Positions 1 to 8,335 are shown, numbered from the stretch's first letter. The stretch: 26,685 bases of DNA from CAZGNZ01 sp964527215 (GCA_964527215.1 CAZGNZ010000045.1:1-26685), one strand, 5' to 3'. The notes: a model not told the origin generated them from the sequence alone. Translations and numbers: made by a program.

Positions 1-30
1 ACGTGATAGCTGCTTAACCCTGTGGAGTTT

Positions 31-715
31 TTACACACAAAAAAAGACTTGACCACTAGTCTCAATCCATTCTCCATCGACAAATTCATATATCTCGACA
101 ATCCCAGCTGAGTTGTTTGTACCTAAAGTGCCAATAAGCACTATTGTATTTGATATTACTTCTAAGTCTACACCGAAAGATTGTTCAGCTTTAAATATTC
201 TTAATTCTTCAACCCAAGAATCATCAGACCTTCGATATACAGATATACAGCTGTTTGTATCATCTGAATCAATTGGAACAGACCGTACGAGTAGGATATC
301 TCCTTTCACATAGAAATATGTCCCAAAATCATATAGTGTCGAATCTGGAACATTGATGAAATCATCCTGCTCCCACAGACCATTTTCGTTTTGATATATA
401 TATATTACCATTACCATCATAATGAGCACTTATAAATAATTTGCTTCCAGAAAAGTGTATTGTTTTCCCAAAATTAACAAATGGAATTGGAGATTCAATT
501 ATCTGTACTTCCTCCCAATTAGTTTCAATATTTTCAAATATATGTACTCTATTAATGCTACTAACTGCTATCATGTCACCATCAATTGTGACGCATCCAC
601 CATAAAGAGAACCAAAATTGTACTCCAACGTTGCATTAAGTATCTGCTCAAAGTGCTCCTGACAAAAAACGACACCAAAAAATAGCGTAAAAAATAGAAT
701 TTTTCTGATCATCAT
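31..715 (-). pseudogene. FG-GAP beta-propeller secreted protein, frameshifted
   Basis: The first reading frame (715 to 362) starts with a signal peptide (MMIRKILFFTLFFGVVFC) and continues into beta-propeller-like repeats. The second frame (from about 405 down to 31) continues the same repeats. Blade motifs with an FG core are visible in both parts: VNFGKTIHFSG and SKLFISA in the first, YDFGTYFYVKGDILLVRS and QSFGVDLEVIS in the second. The join lies in an (AT)6 tract at 394-405; one extra AT unit would restore continuous reading through NIYIYQNENG. Only about three to four blades are present, fewer than a full propeller, and there is no sorting domain at the end. The 3' end may therefore be broken again at the A7 run at 39-45 or cut by the window edge. 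The start lies 6 nt after the stop of the preceding fragment. No enzymatic role can be assigned; such proteins are usually exported or surface-associated. A sequencing or assembly error remains possible. Confidence 0.7.
394..405. repeat. (AT)6 dinucleotide tract at the frameshift
   Basis: Six AT units lie exactly where the FG-GAP protein changes frame. Read on the minus strand, (AT)6 leads to a stop soon afterwards, while (AT)7 would give an uninterrupted blade. This is the expected footprint of slipped-strand mispairing, although a read error in a short repeat would look the same. Confidence 0.75.
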
Positions 716-721
716 ATACCC

Positions 722-1063
722 CTACTTAATCAACGTAATTTTTCGGATTTCTCCTTGATCTGATGATGACAGCTTCAGGAAATAAATACCAGATGGATGA
801 TACCCGGCATTCCAGGATAAGTGATATACACCTGCAGAGCAGTAGTCATCGACAAGAGTTTCCACCAGTCGTCCATTCAGATCATACACTTTGAGGGTAA
901 TTTGCCCGTCTTCCGGTATATCATAATGAAGTCGAGTCATCGCATTGAAGGGGTTCGGATAAGCAGGGTGAAGGAAAAACTTCTCGGGAATGATATCCAC
1001 AAGACTGGATTCTCCTGCAAGTCGATTGATTTCCGTATCTGAAATGACTGAGTAACCCAGCAA
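722..1063 (-). pseudogene. Orphan type IX secretion (Por) C-terminal sorting domain
   Basis: This is the C-terminal end of a type IX secretion cargo protein. The motif HPAYPNPFNAMTRLHYDIP, followed by KVYDLNGRLVETLVD, SAGVYHLSWNA and SGIYFLKL, is the typical sorting domain that directs proteins through the outer membrane. Nothing ahead of it looks like a signal peptide or passenger domain. The frame is open only from about 1127, just inside a palindrome at 1106-1125, and the only start nearby is a TTG at 1061-1063 without a visible ribosome binding site. I read it as the 3' remnant of a larger gene. The decayed FG-GAP gene lies directly downstream on the same strand, so this end of the window looks eroded. 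The domain assignment is strong; pseudogene status is an inference. Confidence 0.75.
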
Positions 1064-1105
1064 TGTATTTGGTGAATTTGAAAATTTGTCTTCCTGCGAA
1101 TATTG

Positions 1106-1125
1106 AATCCGCCAGTTGGCGGATT
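1106..1125. repeat. Palindrome, 9-bp arms
   Basis: Arms AATCCGCCA and TGGCGGATT flank a 2-nt centre. It sits at the point where the open frame of the orphan sorting domain begins. There is no T-tract, so it is not a standard terminator. Confidence 0.7.
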
Positions 1126-1237
1126 TTTAATCCGTCTCCTGACGGGCAAGTGTAATTGGGTGCATTCCCCGCCGCTTGTTTAAAATCCGCCATTTGGCGC
1201 GGCGGTGAAATGAAAAATGATTATATCACTAATGATA

Positions 1238-1264
1238 CCCCGTCCCGTCAGCTGACGGGCGGGG
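1238..1264. repeat. Palindrome with perfect 16-bp core
   Basis: The core CCCGTCAGCTGACGGG (1244-1259) is a perfect palindrome. Flanking CCCCG and CGGGG extend the stem, with one unpaired T. Weaker related hairpins lie at 1132-1145 (CCGTC/GACGG) and 1188-1199 (CGCCA/TGGCG). The group resembles REP-like intergenic palindromes. Confidence 0.7.
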
Positions 1265-1426
1265 AAATTCATTATTTCCAACACTGTCCATTAAAATTCC
1301 CTGTATTCAGATATATGAATTTGCATAAATATCAGGAATACTGTGGTCGGGAGTCAATAGGATTGTTGTGTAGGTTTGTGACAGCCGTGATTCACTCCGG
1401 CATTCTGAATTTTGGATGATACAGAC

Positions 1427-1453
1427 AAAAAAAAGCCGCCCGAAGGCGGCTTT
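1427..1453 (-). terminator. Rho-independent terminator of the ABC importer operon
   Basis: Read on the minus strand, GAAAGCCGCC and GGCGGCTTT pair around a stable TTCG tetraloop and are followed by a run of eight T. It lies about 45 bp past the stop of the last ATPase gene. Confidence 0.9.
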
Positions 1454-1496
1454 CATAAACAGAGTCGATCTGCAAAAAGTCAGGATGTCTGCAGAT

Positions 1497-2513
1497 CTAA
1501 AATTCCTCTTTCCAGTAAGGGCAGGCCACCAGTTGTCCGCCGCCCACATCGGTCAGTTCCGGGATCTCCTGGGCACATTCCGGTTTGGCCAGGGGACAGC
1601 GGTTGCGGAATCCGCAGCCGGAGGGTTTGGCCATGGGTGACGGAATGTCGCCCTGCAGCACCACCCGTTCCTTGTTCCGGAGTTTGGGATCCGGCAGCGG
1701 CACGGCTGAAAGCAGTGCCCGGCTGTAGGGATGCTTGGGATTGTGATACACATCATTGGCAGTACCGAATTCCACCACATTCCCCAGATACATCACGGCG
1801 ATTTTATCCGAGATATGCTCCACCACGGAAAGGTCGTGAGCAATGAACAGATAGGACAGATCAAACTCATCCTGCAGGTCCATCATCAGATTGATCACCT
1901 GGGCCTGGATGGATACATCCAGTGCCGAGACCGGTTCGTCGCAGATGATGAGATCGGGATTGGTGGCAATGGCCCGGGCGATACCCACCCGCTGACGCTG
2001 TCCGCCGGAGAATTCATGGGGGAAGCGGCGAGCCTGTTCGGGATTCAGTCCGACTTTTTCCAGCAGCCAGGCCACCCGGTCCTGCATTTCCGTTTTGGTC
2101 ATGTCGGTATGTATCTGCAGGGGCTCCGAGATGATCTGCGCCACCGTCATCCTAGGATTCAGGGAGGCGTAGGGATCCTGGAAAATCATCTGCACCTTGG
2201 AGCGGTACTTCTGCATCCGGCGGGGGTCCTGCGTGACGAAATCCACCGTTTCTTTGCCGAAGTGGTACTCAATGCTGCCGGTGACTTGTACGTCCGGAGC
2301 AACGTGCTTGAGAATGGCGACCATCGCGCGGCCGACAGTGGTTTTCCCGCAGCCGGATTCACCCACCATGCCGATGGACTGTTTCTTGCCGATACTGAAT
2401 GACACGCCGTCCACGGCTTTGACGGTGGCTACCTGGTGTGAGAAAACACCTCCGAATACGGGGAAATGAACCTTCAGGTCTTTAACATTGACAAGCAGAT
2501 TATCGTTATTCAT
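1497..2513 (-). CDS. Opp/Dpp-type ABC transporter ATPase (OppF-like)
   Basis: Cytoplasmic ATPase that powers peptide import, paired with the ATPase encoded just upstream. At 338 residues it has the usual OppF/DppF length. Visible motifs are Walker A GESGCGKT (51-58), Q-loop FQDPYASLNP (about 111-120), signature FSGGQRQRVGIARA (168-181), Walker B LIICDEP (188-194) and H-loop His226. The C-terminal oligopeptide-transporter extension has Cys300, 306, 313 and 331, a pattern that binds an iron-sulfur cluster in some characterised Dpp ATPases. Its start overlaps the end of the upstream gene by 8 nt within ATGAATAA, with a G-rich stretch (AAAAGGGGA) as a likely ribosome binding site, so translation is probably coupled. 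The terminator at 1427-1453 closes the operon. The E. coli Yej system fuses two ATPase domains in YejF; here they are separate proteins. Confidence 0.93.
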   Translation of the reverse strand: MNNDNLLVNVKDLKVHFPVFGGVFSHQVATVKAVDGVSFSIGKKQSIGMVGESGCGKTTVGRAMVAILKHVAPDVQVTGSIEYHFGKETVDFVTQDPRRMQKYRSKVQMIFQDPYASLNPRMTVAQIISEPLQIHTDMTKTEMQDRVAWLLEKVGLNPEQARRFPHEFSGGQRQRVGIARAIATNPDLIICDEPVSALDVSIQAQVINLMMDLQDEFDLSYLFIAHDLSVVEHISDKIAVMYLGNVVEFGTANDVYHNPKHPYSRALLSAVPLPDPKLRNKERVVLQGDIPSPMAKPSGCGFRNRCPLAKPECAQEIPELTDVGGGQLVACPYWKEEF

Positions 2514-3987
2514 TCTTCATCCCCTTTTCTTCCACAACATGGCAGCGTACAAAATGATTGGGACGGACTTCCCTCAGCGGGGGTTCCACGGTATCGCATT
2601 TGTCAATCCTGTGGTCGCAGCGGGTGCAGAATTTGCAGCCGGTGGGCAGGTTCAGAATACTGGGAACCATGCCCCGAATCGTTCCGAGCCGATCAATTTT
2701 CTGTCCTTTTTCCGGCCGCGGAATAGAGCTCAGCAGACCGTTGGTGTAAGGATGCAGCGGAGCTTCGAACAGATCGTTCACATCCGCCACTTCCTGAATC
2801 ACGCCGCCGTACATAACAATGACACGTTCGCAGGTTTCCGCAATCACGGCCAGGTCATGGGTGATGAGGACCACCGCGGCATCCGTGCGTTTTTCCTTCA
2901 GCTGCACCATGAGGTCCAGAATCTGGGCCTGAATGGTCACATCCAGAGCGGTTGTGGGTTCATCGGCAATCAGCAGTGACGGATTTTTGGCCAGCGCCAT
3001 GGCAATCATGGCCCGCTGCCGCATTCCGCCGGAAAACTGATGGGGATAATCCTTCAGCCGGCTGTGGGGATCGGGGATTCCCACCATTTCCAGCAGCTTG
3101 CCGGCATCATCCAGCAGTTTTTTTCGTTCTTCATGATATTTTGCGGGAATCAGCTTGTCCAGTCCCTGCATCACAAGTGCAAAAACGGTGGGAATGACCA
3201 TACCGATAACTGACCATTTTATGACTGGTCCGATGAAAAAGGTCCAGCCCTGCAGCATCTGGGAGAACAGCAGAACAGCCGCACCGAAAATGACAGTGGT
3301 TCGAATCCGCTGATTCATATTCACATCCCGCAGGCTTTCAGCTGAACCGATGACACCGTCTTTCACATACTCATTGAAACTCTTGGGATACAGGGATTCC
3401 ACCATCTGCATTCCCACCGTGAAAACGGGGTTCAGGGACGTCATTGGCTCCTGGAAAATCATGGCGATTTCCCGACCTCTCAGGTCGCGCATGCGGGTGT
3501 ACATTTTCTCCCGGAATTCGGCAAATGCCTTTTTGCGCGGTGAATTAAAGAACAGGAAAGAGGTAACGATACCGTCAAGGATCAGTGATACAAAGAACAG
3601 CAGCACGCCGGGTACGTTAAACAAGGCATGCAGAAACATCCAGAAGACAAAGAATAATGACGCGGCAATTTTACGATGATTGTCCGAGAGCTTGCGGAAA
3701 AACCGGAATTCCGGGACTTCTTTTACTTTCTTCAGATCGGAACCGTCAAATATCTTCTCACCTTTGAATGTGATTTCGCCTTCGGTGACTTCACCGGGAG
3801 GATTGGGAATAAGCTGGATCAGTGAGAGAACGGAAACGGATTTACCGGATCCGGATTCTCCCACAATCCCCAGAGTTTCGCCTTCATAGATATCGAAGTC
3901 GATCCCGTCAACAGCTTTTGCCCAGTCTTTGCCCACTTTGAAGTGGGTTTTCAGGCCTTTGATTTCAAGTAATTTCCTGCTGTTCAT
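2506..3987 (-). CDS. OppD-like ABC ATPase with two membrane-segment insertions
   Basis: Second ATPase of the importer, 493 residues against roughly 320-350 for ordinary OppD/DppD. All catalytic motifs are intact: Walker A GESGSGKS (43-50), Q-loop Gln179 in IFQEPMTSLNP, signature FSGGMRQRAMIAMA (318-331), Walker B LLIADEP (338-344), H-loop His377, and tail cysteines 451, 454, 457, 464 and 482. The extra length lies in two blocks. Block 1 (about 91-162, between Walker A and the Q-loop) contains two hydrophobic stretches at about 107-123 and 126-147. Block 2 (about 203-285, between Q-loop and signature) contains two more at about 231-247 and 252-274. Charged residues flank each pair. I infer two membrane hairpins that tether the nucleotide-binding domain to the inner membrane. 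The frame is uninterrupted, so this is not a simple assembly break. It overlaps the upstream permease gene by 4 nt (ATGA). Confidence 0.9.
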   Translation of the reverse strand: MNSRKLLEIKGLKTHFKVGKDWAKAVDGIDFDIYEGETLGIVGESGSGKSVSVLSLIQLIPNPPGEVTEGEITFKGEKIFDGSDLKKVKEVPEFRFFRKLSDNHRKIAASLFFVFWMFLHALFNVPGVLLFFVSLILDGIVTSFLFFNSPRKKAFAEFREKMYTRMRDLRGREIAMIFQEPMTSLNPVFTVGMQMVESLYPKSFNEYVKDGVIGSAESLRDVNMNQRIRTTVIFGAAVLLFSQMLQGWTFFIGPVIKWSVIGMVIPTVFALVMQGLDKLIPAKYHEERKKLLDDAGKLLEMVGIPDPHSRLKDYPHQFSGGMRQRAMIAMALAKNPSLLIADEPTTALDVTIQAQILDLMVQLKEKRTDAAVVLITHDLAVIAETCERVIVMYGGVIQEVADVNDLFEAPLHPYTNGLLSSIPRPEKGQKIDRLGTIRGMVPSILNLPTGCKFCTRCDHRIDKCDTVEPPLREVRPNHFVRCHVVEEKGMKNE

Positions 3988-5078
3988 CGTAACCTCGAGT
4001 AAACTTTGGGATCGAAAGCTTCACGAACACCTTCTCCGATAAACACCACCATCAGCAGGGTGCAGAACTGAGCACCAATCGGAGCAAATACCATCCACCA
4101 TTTTGTCATGTTGGAAAGACCGATGCTGAGCATCTGTCCCCAACTGGGTGTTGGCGGCGGCAGCCCGAACCCCAGGTAATCGAGACCCACGAGGGATGAA
4201 ATATACATAACGATGGCAAATGGGAAGTACGTGATCACCGGAACCAGTGAATTGGGCAGAATGTGCTGGAAGATAATTTTAACATTGGACTGCCCCATTG
4301 AAATGGCTGCGGCGACATAGTCTTTGGATTTCTCGCGGTAAAATTCCGCCCGCATCAGGTAGGTCATGGAAATCCAGTTGACCAGGGTGTAAATCAAGAT
4401 CAGAATAATGAAGCTGGGTCTGACCACGGAGGCGATAATGATAATCACGAACAGCATGGGAAGACTGGACCAGATTTCAATGAAACGCTGGAAAAACAGG
4501 TCAAACTTCCCACCGAAATAGCCCATGGCCCCTCCGATGGCGATACCCACTGTGTAGTTGAACACTGCCAGTATCAATGCAAATGAGATAGAGATGTTGA
4601 ACGCGTAGCACAGCCGGGCAAAAACATCCCGGCCGGTATCATCGGTCCCCAGCCAGTGGGTGCTCGACGGCGGTTCATACATTTTGTTTCCTTCTACATT
4701 GATATCTTCAAACGGGTTGAATGGATAGACGGGCATAATCATCCAGTTTCCGTTGTCGTCTTCCTTCAGCTCCTGCTGCAGCAGCCTGAAATTGGCTTCA
4801 CCGGGGACATCCTGCCCGAAATCCGTTCCGGGGTAATACGTCTTGGTTCCGGGGATCATATCCATAAACGCAGGAAAATGATAATCGCCGTCATATTTTA
4901 TGACCAGAGGACGGTTATTGATCATCAGCGGTAAAAAGAAGGACAGTCCGTACAGCACCACCAGAATGATCAGAGAGTAATACCCTCTTTTCATTGTTTT
5001 GAACTTCAGCCATCTCTTTTTCAGGATGGAGAGAGAAATTTCCTGATGGTTTTCGGTGTTGTTTTTCTTCTTGAACAT
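3984..5078 (-). CDS. yejE: Peptide ABC permease, YejE-like
   Basis: Inner-membrane permease of 364 residues. It matches the E. coli YejE pattern as I know it: RGYYSLIILVVLYGLSFF near the N-terminus, then NRPLVIKYDGDYHFP, a periplasmic segment, HWLGTDDTGRDVFAR (141-155), and the BPD-type permease domain. The EAA loop is at about 254-276 (YVAAAISMGQ ... HILPN), with SLVGLDYLGFGLPPPTPSWG and GEGVREAFDP near the end. It pairs with the YejB-like permease encoded directly upstream with no gap (that gene ends at 5079, this one starts at 5078), and its stop overlaps the ATPase start. In enterobacteria the Yej transporter takes up microcin C and other peptides; the substrate here is unknown. A general Opp/DppC call would be the conservative alternative. 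Confidence 0.88.
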   Translation of the reverse strand: MFKKKNNTENHQEISLSILKKRWLKFKTMKRGYYSLIILVVLYGLSFFLPLMINNRPLVIKYDGDYHFPAFMDMIPGTKTYYPGTDFGQDVPGEANFRLLQQELKEDDNGNWMIMPVYPFNPFEDINVEGNKMYEPPSSTHWLGTDDTGRDVFARLCYAFNISISFALILAVFNYTVGIAIGGAMGYFGGKFDLFFQRFIEIWSSLPMLFVIIIIASVVRPSFIILILIYTLVNWISMTYLMRAEFYREKSKDYVAAAISMGQSNVKIIFQHILPNSLVPVITYFPFAIVMYISSLVGLDYLGFGLPPPTPSWGQMLSIGLSNMTKWWMVFAPIGAQFCTLLMVVFIGEGVREAFDPKVYSRLR

Positions 5079-6362
5079 TTATTTAAACCTTATTCTGGGA
5101 TCTACGGTTGCAAGCGCAAGGTCGGAAATGATGTTGCCGATCAGGCGGATGACCACACCAATCACAAGGAAGGCCAGTGTGATGGGGTAGTCACGGTCCA
5201 GAATGGCCTGGAACCCCATACGGCCGAATCCATCGATGTTGAACACTTTTTCAATAAAGTAGGAACCGGCGAAGACGACACCGATGATGTATCCGATTCG
5301 GGATACAATTGGGATGACTGAATTGCGGATGGCATGGAGCCAGACGACACGCTTTTCAGTGAGGCCTTTTGCAAACGCAGTGCGGATGTAATCCTGAGAA
5401 AGGTTTTCCAGCAGTCCGTTTTTCATGACCACGGTCAGTGTGGCAAAACTGCCGATAGACCATGAGATGATGGGCAGTACGGCATGATGAAGCTGATTGA
5501 GGATTTTCTCCCAGGTGGACATGGCTTCCCATAATTCACTTGGGGCATGAAAGCCGCCCAGAGGGAAAATATCCCAGAATGAGCCGCCGCCGAACAGGAC
5601 CAGCATGACACCGCCCAGAGCCCAGCCCGGGATGGAATAGGCCACAAAAATGATCACGCTGGAAACAAAATCAAATGGGGAACCATGATTGAGTGCCTTT
5701 CGAATTCCGAGAGGTACGCAGACGATGTAGGACAGAAACATTCCCGTAAGACCGAAGAACAGGGAAATTTTAAACCGGGGCTTCATTACTTCCGTGACCG
5801 GCATCTGATAAGTGTATGAGTCTCCCAGATCCCCTGTGAAAATACCGGAGAAACGGGTTTGATAAATGACACCGAGATGCTTGCCGTCCTCATCGGTTTC
5901 CTCAATATGGGCTTTCCAGACATCGGAGACAGCCCCATCCTCAAGTACCGTGAGTTTGTCTCCGTCTCGCTGAACGGTTACCCGCCAGGTCTGTCCGTCA
6001 CGCTTACCCACCCGTTTGGTGATTTCTGTTTCATTGAGATTGAACTCCAGGCTGCGATGTTTGATTTCCCGCGGCCAGATTCCCAGCCAGATGAGGTATC
6101 GTTGCCAGATGGGTTTGTCAAATCCGTAAAACCGTTCCAGCTGTTTCAAGGCAGATGCCGGCAGAACCGAGCCACCGCCGCTCATCACATCGGCAGCACT
6201 GCCGGCTGTTTCTCCTTCAGCCGCTGCTCCCATCTGGATCCGCTGGATGGCCTGTTCCAGTGGACCGCCCGGAGCCAGCTGCAGAATAATAAATACAATG
6301 AGCGTTGAGCCAATGAAGGTGGGAATCATCAGCAGCATACGCCGGATAAAATATGTTGTCAT
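5079..6362 (-). CDS. yejB: Peptide ABC permease, YejB-like, with extra periplasmic segment
   Basis: Inner-membrane permease of 427 residues. Family features: N-terminal segment FIRRMLLMIPTFIGSTLIVF followed by APGGPLEQAI, then YGFDKPIWQRYL (79-90), VPLGIRKALNHGSPFD, AYSIPGWALG, DIFPLGG, an EAA-type loop YIRTAFAKGLTEKRV and the ending RDYPITLAF ... VDPRIRFK. All of these follow E. coli YejB closely. The difference is a charged, non-hydrophobic block at about 94-175 between the first and second membrane segments. At that place E. coli YejB runs almost directly from the YGFDKPI motif to FGDS (here GDLGDS, 177-182). This adds about 80 residues that should lie in the periplasm next to the binding protein. 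A glycine/alanine-rich stretch at 45-66 precedes it. The gene lies 53 bp after the binding-protein gene. Confidence 0.88.
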   Translation of the reverse strand: MTTYFIRRMLLMIPTFIGSTLIVFIILQLAPGGPLEQAIQRIQMGAAAEGETAGSAADVMSGGGSVLPASALKQLERFYGFDKPIWQRYLIWLGIWPREIKHRSLEFNLNETEITKRVGKRDGQTWRVTVQRDGDKLTVLEDGAVSDVWKAHIEETDEDGKHLGVIYQTRFSGIFTGDLGDSYTYQMPVTEVMKPRFKISLFFGLTGMFLSYIVCVPLGIRKALNHGSPFDFVSSVIIFVAYSIPGWALGGVMLVLFGGGSFWDIFPLGGFHAPSELWEAMSTWEKILNQLHHAVLPIISWSIGSFATLTVVMKNGLLENLSQDYIRTAFAKGLTEKRVVWLHAIRNSVIPIVSRIGYIIGVVFAGSYFIEKVFNIDGFGRMGFQAILDRDYPITLAFLVIGVVIRLIGNIISDLALATVDPRIRFK

Positions 6363-6415
6363 ACGCTAAGGTTTCCTTTGTTGAAGGGAAAAACTTGGTC
6401 GAATTCTCGAATGTC

Positions 6416-8335
6416 TTATTGGCCTTTCAGCAGATCAGGCCAGTAGGTCACTTCCAGTTCTCCTACCGGGAGCGATGTGTTATTTTGCATCGCTTCCTCC
6501 AGGGTCTGTTCTTTTTCGGAGTCAATCCACCAGTAGGTATAAATGGAGCGATAGTCGCCGCCATAGCGGGAGACCATGTATTCCGGATAGCTGAATTTAT
6601 TCCAGTAAAGCAGACGTTGATAGTTGCGGGCAATGCCCCATGCTGCGGGGTGGATTTCCGAATAGATGCCGTCTATCTCACGGATTATTTCGACTCTTTT
6701 CGACTGTTCGAATGTGCGGTCATAAATTTCGCACAATTCATCTACGCGGTCATTTTTAAATCCGGAGATGTTATTGGTGAAGGGCTGATCGGCGAGTTCG
6801 GACTTGAGGGAGGTTTCGGGGTTGGGGAATACCAGACCGTTCCAGGCCTGCATGTAGATGGTGAAATTCCGTTCCATGAGATTTTTCCAGTTGGCATTGC
6901 CGTCCACGAATTTTATCTGCATGTCGATGCCGTAGTCTTTCATCATCTGCTGGACGGGAGTGACCATGTAGGCAGAACCTTTGGCGATGCCAATTTCGAA
7001 ACGCAGCACTTTACCGGTTTCATCATGGACCAGCCACCCTTCTTCGTTGCGGGTGTTATAGCCGGCTTCCTTCAAAAGCTGTACAGCTTTTTCCGGATCA
7101 TAGGTGACTTTCTCGTTATTTGGATTTTCATACACAGAGCCGCTGTACAGGGAATTCATCATTGTGTATTCGCTGTAGTACATTTCTTCGTTCATTTTTT
7201 CGCGGTTGTAGAGATAGGCAAAAGCGTACCGGACCCGTTTATCGTCAAAGGGCCACTTCCGCATGTTAAAGGCATACCCGGAGGTCCCGGCAGGTTTTTC
7301 GGAGTAGATTTTCCGTTTCTGAACCCAGCCTTTTTGAATGGATTCAAAATCGCATTCTTCTACCCATTCCCGGGCTTTTGAAACGGTGTAGTGATCGGCT
7401 TCACCTTTTTTAAATTTTTCGAAGATCAAAGACAGATTGTCCTTAACCACAATAAATTTCAGTTTGTCAAAATTGCTGGTGTATTTATTCAGGGGGTTTT
7501 CAGCATCCCAATAATCATCCCGGCGGGTTAGCATGAAGGATTCCTGATTGACGATGTCCTCATCATTAATGGTATAAACACCGCTGCCCGGCATCATTTT
7601 AAACTGATATTCATTGAGGTAGTCGGCACCGTCCAGTTCACGCAGAATGTGTTCAGGAAGGATGGTCATACTGCCGAAATACAGCAGATTCCGCCAGCTG
7701 AGCTGCTGGCATTCCACGCTGACAATGTATTTGCTTTCCGCCACGGGGCGGTTGAATTTTCCAAAAGTGAGTTGTGATGAAGGAAACTCAATGGTTTCAT
7801 CCATCCGCAAATCCCAGGTAGCCACCACGTCCTTTGCCGTCACTTCGGTGCCGTCCGAATAACGGGCACGGGGGTTGATCCGGAACCAGAATTTCATCTT
7901 ATCGTCGGACACTTTCCAGTGAGTGGCAAGCGACGGCATGAACTCCAGTGTGTAGGGATGGGTGGTGATCAGACCTTCGTAACAGAGCCCTTCAATGGTG
8001 GAGTTTTCCTGATAATTTGAATTGCGGCCGATGGTACGGAGAGTTGCAGGGAACCGGCCCACGATACTGGTGAGGGTTCCGCCTTTAACGGCTCTGGGAT
8101 CGCCAAAATATTTAAGATCTTCTTCAGCAGGCGTATAGGTCTGATAGCCCAAACCGGCTGCCACTTCTTCAAATCCCGGGCCGCCGTCTTCAGCCGAAAC
8201 GATGTCGGCAGTTTGGATGTCTGCGGATTGGCTGCTGTCGGCTTGTGACTCAGCGGACTCTTTTTTCCCGCCGCAGTTCACCGCGAAAATCAGCGCTGAA
8301 AAGATTAGAATCAGTTTAAAAAGATTTTTGGACAT
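6416..8335 (-). CDS. yejA: Peptide-binding lipoprotein of the importer (YejA-like, SBP family 5)
   Basis: Substrate-binding protein, 639 residues from the chosen start, in the range of YejA (about 600). The N-terminus MSKNLFKLILIFSALIFAVNC is a lipoprotein signal with the lipidated Cys at 21; Asn at -1 is atypical for a lipobox. A low-complexity Ser/Ala/Asp/Gln linker follows, then EDLKYFGDPRAVKGGTLTS, the typical entry into family-5 peptide-binding proteins. Further family features are YEGLITTHPYTLEFMPSLATHW, ARYSDGTEVTAKDVVATWDL and DKRVRYAFAYLYNREKMNEE. An in-frame ATG exists at 8347, but the bases just after it (GGAGAG, about 5 nt before the ATG at 8335) form the ribosome binding site, so 8335 is the better start. 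First gene of the five-gene operon, divergent from tldD. Confidence 0.9.
   Translation of the reverse strand: MSKNLFKLILIFSALIFAVNCGGKKESAESQADSSQSADIQTADIVSAEDGGPGFEEVAAGLGYQTYTPAEEDLKYFGDPRAVKGGTLTSIVGRFPATLRTIGRNSNYQENSTIEGLCYEGLITTHPYTLEFMPSLATHWKVSDDKMKFWFRINPRARYSDGTEVTAKDVVATWDLRMDETIEFPSSQLTFGKFNRPVAESKYIVSVECQQLSWRNLLYFGSMTILPEHILRELDGADYLNEYQFKMMPGSGVYTINDEDIVNQESFMLTRRDDYWDAENPLNKYTSNFDKLKFIVVKDNLSLIFEKFKKGEADHYTVSKAREWVEECDFESIQKGWVQKRKIYSEKPAGTSGYAFNMRKWPFDDKRVRYAFAYLYNREKMNEEMYYSEYTMMNSLYSGSVYENPNNEKVTYDPEKAVQLLKEAGYNTRNEEGWLVHDETGKVLRFEIGIAKGSAYMVTPVQQMMKDYGIDMQIKFVDGNANWKNLMERNFTIYMQAWNGLVFPNPETSLKSELADQPFTNNISGFKNDRVDELCEIYDRTFEQSKRVEIIREIDGIYSEIHPAAWGIARNYQRLLYWNKFSYPEYMVSRYGGDYRSIYTYWWIDSEKEQTLEEAMQNNTSLPVGELEVTYWPDLLKGQ

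Larger units (their letters stand above)
1064..1496. other. Intergenic stretch with palindromes and a terminator
   Basis: No convincing gene. The left part holds four small GC-rich palindromes (1106-1264), the right part the operon terminator (1427-1453). The segment 1265-1426 is AT-rich and I recognise nothing in it. Confidence 0.6.

Noticed and set aside
38..46. Second frameshift at the A7 run near the window start
   Set aside because: Dropping one base would keep the frame open to the window edge, but only about 12 codons remain, too few to support the claim.
1731..2402. Plus-strand frame of 223 codons
   Set aside because: Antisense to an ATPase gene with complete Walker and signature motifs.
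6353..7381. Long plus-strand frame of 342 codons
   Set aside because: It lies antisense to the binding-protein gene, whose coding evidence is strong; typical shadow frame.
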